Below, in pieces: positions 6,256 through 7,379 of a stretch of 7,379 nucleotides of DNA. The notes beneath the pieces are model-generated. The model was given only the letters and a program-made list of their open reading frames with translations. It made no database searches and was not told the DNA's origin. Each line of letters opens with the position of its first letter. The first letter of the stretch is position 1. The position numbers and the translations under genes are program-made. The stretch spans positions 1-7,379 of the forward strand of contig CATZVV010000086.1 in assembly GCA_958425285.1 (NCBI GenBank). Direction: 5' to 3'. Source of the DNA: an uncultured Lachnoclostridium sp. Its GTDB lineage: Bacteria; Bacillota; Clostridia; Lachnospirales; Lachnospiraceae.

Positions 6256-6312
6256 ATGGTAAAAATGGATTCACATACAAAGATTGAATATATAAAAAGA
6301 ATGTTATTATAA
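6256..6312 (+). pseudogene. 18-codon ORF, possible decayed 5' end of an IS200/IS605-type tnpA
   Basis: The ORF reads MVKMDSHTKIEYIKRMLL and then stops. Its ATG immediately follows the T-run of the hairpin, and a GGGAG ribosome site (6243-6247) lies 8 nt upstream inside the hairpin's 3' arm. IS200-family transposases start with a short leader and then SxxHTKWxCKYHIVF; 'DSHTKIEY' recalls that start, and IS200 elements are known for a terminator-like hairpin plus a ribosome-site-masking hairpin at the left end. The match is very short and no catalytic HUH or tyrosine motif remains, so this is a suggestion only. It could equally be a chance ORF or a small peptide gene. Confidence 0.25.
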
Positions 6313-6320
6313 CTACTCAG

Positions 6321-7079
6321 TCACTGTTTTTTTAGTTCCTCATAGATTTCTTGAATTTTTGCATCCTCAATAGATTGATTCAAAAAGATTTCAACAGCAT
6401 ATTTGGCTTGTGCAACAAGCATTTCAAGCCCTGTTATACTGGTCATGCCGAGTTCCCTCCCCTGTTTTGTTAACTGTGTCTCTAAGGGATTATAGATAAC
6501 ATCGACAACTGCTTTGCATTTCGGAAAGTGCATTAGATCCACAGGCTGGGCGTTTACCTTTGGATACATGCCGACGGGACTTGTGTTTACAATAATTTCA
6601 GCATCTGTGTGTTCCCTGAAACATTCTTCATAAGAAATTGCACCATTTCCGGTAATAATATCTACAATGATAATTTCTTTTGCCTGCTCATACTTCAGAG
6701 CGGCAATGATGGCTTTAGCAGCTCCTCCGTTTCCAAGTACCAAGCATTTTTTCCCTTTCATGCATATGTTATGCTTATGAATCATATAGATAAAACCGGA
6801 AAAATCAGTATTGTATCCTTTGAGTCTGCCATTGTCATTTACAATTGTGTTGACAGCTCCTATTGCTTTTGCATGTTCATCAATAGATGATAGATAGGGA
6901 ATGACATCCTGTTTATAGGGTATTGTTACATTAATTGCCTTAAAATCCTTTTTTTTCATAAAATTTTTAAACTCTGCCTTTGATAAAGGACAAATATCAT
7001 ATGTATAATCTGCCAGTTTTTCATGTATTGGCTTGGAAAAACTATGCCCAAGCTTTTCTCCGATTAGTCCGTAATTCAT
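6321..7079 (-). CDS. aroE: Shikimate dehydrogenase AroE (short form)
   Basis: A 252-residue enzyme that reduces 3-dehydroshikimate to shikimate, step four of the chorismate route to aromatic amino acids. The N-terminal substrate domain has GHSFSKPIHE (shikimate-binding S13 and S15), NVTIPYK with catalytic K56, GAVNTIV (N77) and GYNTDFSGF with catalytic D92. The Rossmann domain starts at VLGNGGAAKA (114-123), and the later signatures NTSPVGMYP (165-173), DVIYNPLETQL and GLEMLVAQA (Q224) are all present. It is about 20-30 residues shorter than typical AroE, mostly just after the second Rossmann strand, where VDIITGNG replaces the usual NRT/SR cofactor motif. A GGAGGA site (7085-7090, minus strand) lies 5 nt before the start. 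It is convergent with the sigma operon and divergent from spoIIIAA. I found no convincing minus-strand promoter in the 136-nt gap. Confidence 0.96.
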   Translation of the reverse strand: MNYGLIGEKLGHSFSKPIHEKLADYTYDICPLSKAEFKNFMKKKDFKAINVTIPYKQDVIPYLSSIDEHAKAIGAVNTIVNDNGRLKGYNTDFSGFIYMIHKHNICMKGKKCLVLGNGGAAKAIIAALKYEQAKEIIIVDIITGNGAISYEECFREHTDAEIIVNTSPVGMYPKVNAQPVDLMHFPKCKAVVDVIYNPLETQLTKQGRELGMTSITGLEMLVAQAKYAVEIFLNQSIEDAKIQEIYEELKKQ

Positions 7080-7156
7080 ATAAATCCTCCATTTCGAGAG
7101 TACAATCTAATTATGTTAATAAGACTAGGGTATCATAAATTCTTTTTTCTTTCAAG

Positions 7157-7185
7157 GTATATTACCTGATTTAAAACATATAAAT
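7157..7185 (+). promoter_or_regulatory. Sigma-E-like sporulation promoter ahead of spoIIIAA
   Basis: GTATATT (7157-7163) and CATATAAA (7177-7184) are separated by 13 nt and resemble the Bacillus sigma-E consensus (about KMATATT, 13-15 nt, CATAnAnT), with one mismatch in each box. spoIIIAA heads a mother-cell operon that sigma-E transcribes in B. subtilis, so both motif and context agree. Transcription would start about 20-25 nt before the ribosome binding site of spoIIIAA. Confidence 0.6.
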
Positions 7186-7215
7186 AGTAAAAACAATGCA
7201 GAAGGGGAGATGATT

Positions 7216-7379
7216 ATGGCAATTGATGAAATTGTACGAGTACTTCCGCAAGCTCTCCGATATTTGGTAAAAAATCTTTTGGTCGAATACGAAAAACTAC
7301 AGGAAATAAGACTTCGGGTAGGACGTCCCTTCGTTATAGAGTATGATAACCGGGAATATTTTCTGCGGATGGATGGAAC
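7216..7379 (+). CDS. spoIIIAA: Stage III sporulation protein SpoIIIAA, N-terminal part (runs off window)
   Basis: The first 54 codons of a SpoIIIAA-type protein. The start MAIDEIVRVLPQALRYLV leads to LQEIRLRVGRPFVIEYD, the conserved EIRLRxGRP segment of the family's N-terminal domain. SpoIIIAA is an ATPase related to secretion ATPases; it works in the mother cell at the base of the SpoIIIA-SpoIIQ channel linking mother cell and forespore during engulfment. Its Walker motifs lie beyond the window end. The start chosen is ATG 7216, 6 nt after GGGGAG (7204-7209). An in-frame ATG at 7210 directly abuts that site and is less likely. It normally heads an eight-gene operon, spoIIIAA-AH. It is divergent from aroE. 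Confidence 0.92.
   Translation, partial: MAIDEIVRVLPQALRYLVKNLLVEYEKLQEIRLRVGRPFVIEYDNREYFLRMDG

Noticed and set aside
6609..6890. A 93-codon plus-strand ORF opposite aroE
   Set aside because: It lies wholly within the conserved aroE coding region and has no features of its own.
7080..7160. A minus-strand promoter for aroE (TTGAAA with TATGAT)
   Set aside because: The two boxes are only about 12 nt apart, too close for a normal promoter; other pairings match poorly.
7210..7215. ATG 7210 as the start of spoIIIAA
   Set aside because: It directly abuts the GGGGAG ribosome site; ATG 7216 has workable spacing and the same frame.

Overview
The window looks like a chromosomal segment of an AT-rich, endospore-forming (at least by ancestry) clostridial Firmicute, most likely a member of the Lachnospiraceae. 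The reasons are the AT-rich codon use, strong AGGAGG-type ribosome binding sites, a cdaA-cdaR pair, a spoIIIAA gene start, and a two-domain LeuA of about 550 residues. The family assignment is an inference from gene content and protein style. Coding density is high and no stretch over 300 bases lacks a gene.

Layout. (1) 1-3150, plus strand: the 3' end of the c-di-AMP synthase gene cdaA, its membrane-anchored YbbR-domain regulator cdaR (23-nt overlap), then leuA (2-isopropylmalate synthase) 2 nt further on, apparently one transcription unit. (2) 3258-4106, plus strand: an unrecognised secreted Lys- and Cys-rich protein with two Ig-like repeats and a perfect 28-nt internal duplication. (3) 4202-6180, plus strand: an ECF-type sigma factor and, 2 nt later, a single-pass membrane anti-sigma factor. 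The anti-sigma ectodomain begins with an RsgI-like segment carrying the Asn-Pro self-cleavage signature and ends in a long Pro/Lys stalk with nine octapeptide repeats. A candidate promoter and an 11-bp hairpin lie ahead of the pair, and a long interrupted hairpin with a T-run lies after it. (4) 6256-6312: an 18-codon ORF directly behind that hairpin, possibly the decayed 5' end of an IS200/IS605-type tnpA. (5) 6321-7079, minus strand: aroE, a short shikimate dehydrogenase with an altered dinucleotide-binding motif. (6) 7216 to the window end, plus strand: the start of spoIIIAA, divergent from aroE and preceded by a good sigma-E-like promoter.

How the genes relate. CdaA and CdaR make and tune c-di-AMP, which ties turgor and wall homeostasis together. 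LeuA and AroE are ordinary biosynthetic enzymes. The sigma/anti-sigma pair is a transmembrane signalling module: the stalk and RsgI-like domain outside probably sense a wall, polymer or stress cue and release the ECF sigma factor inside. The secreted Ig-like protein just upstream is a candidate target or partner. The least ordinary part of the window is 3258-6312.
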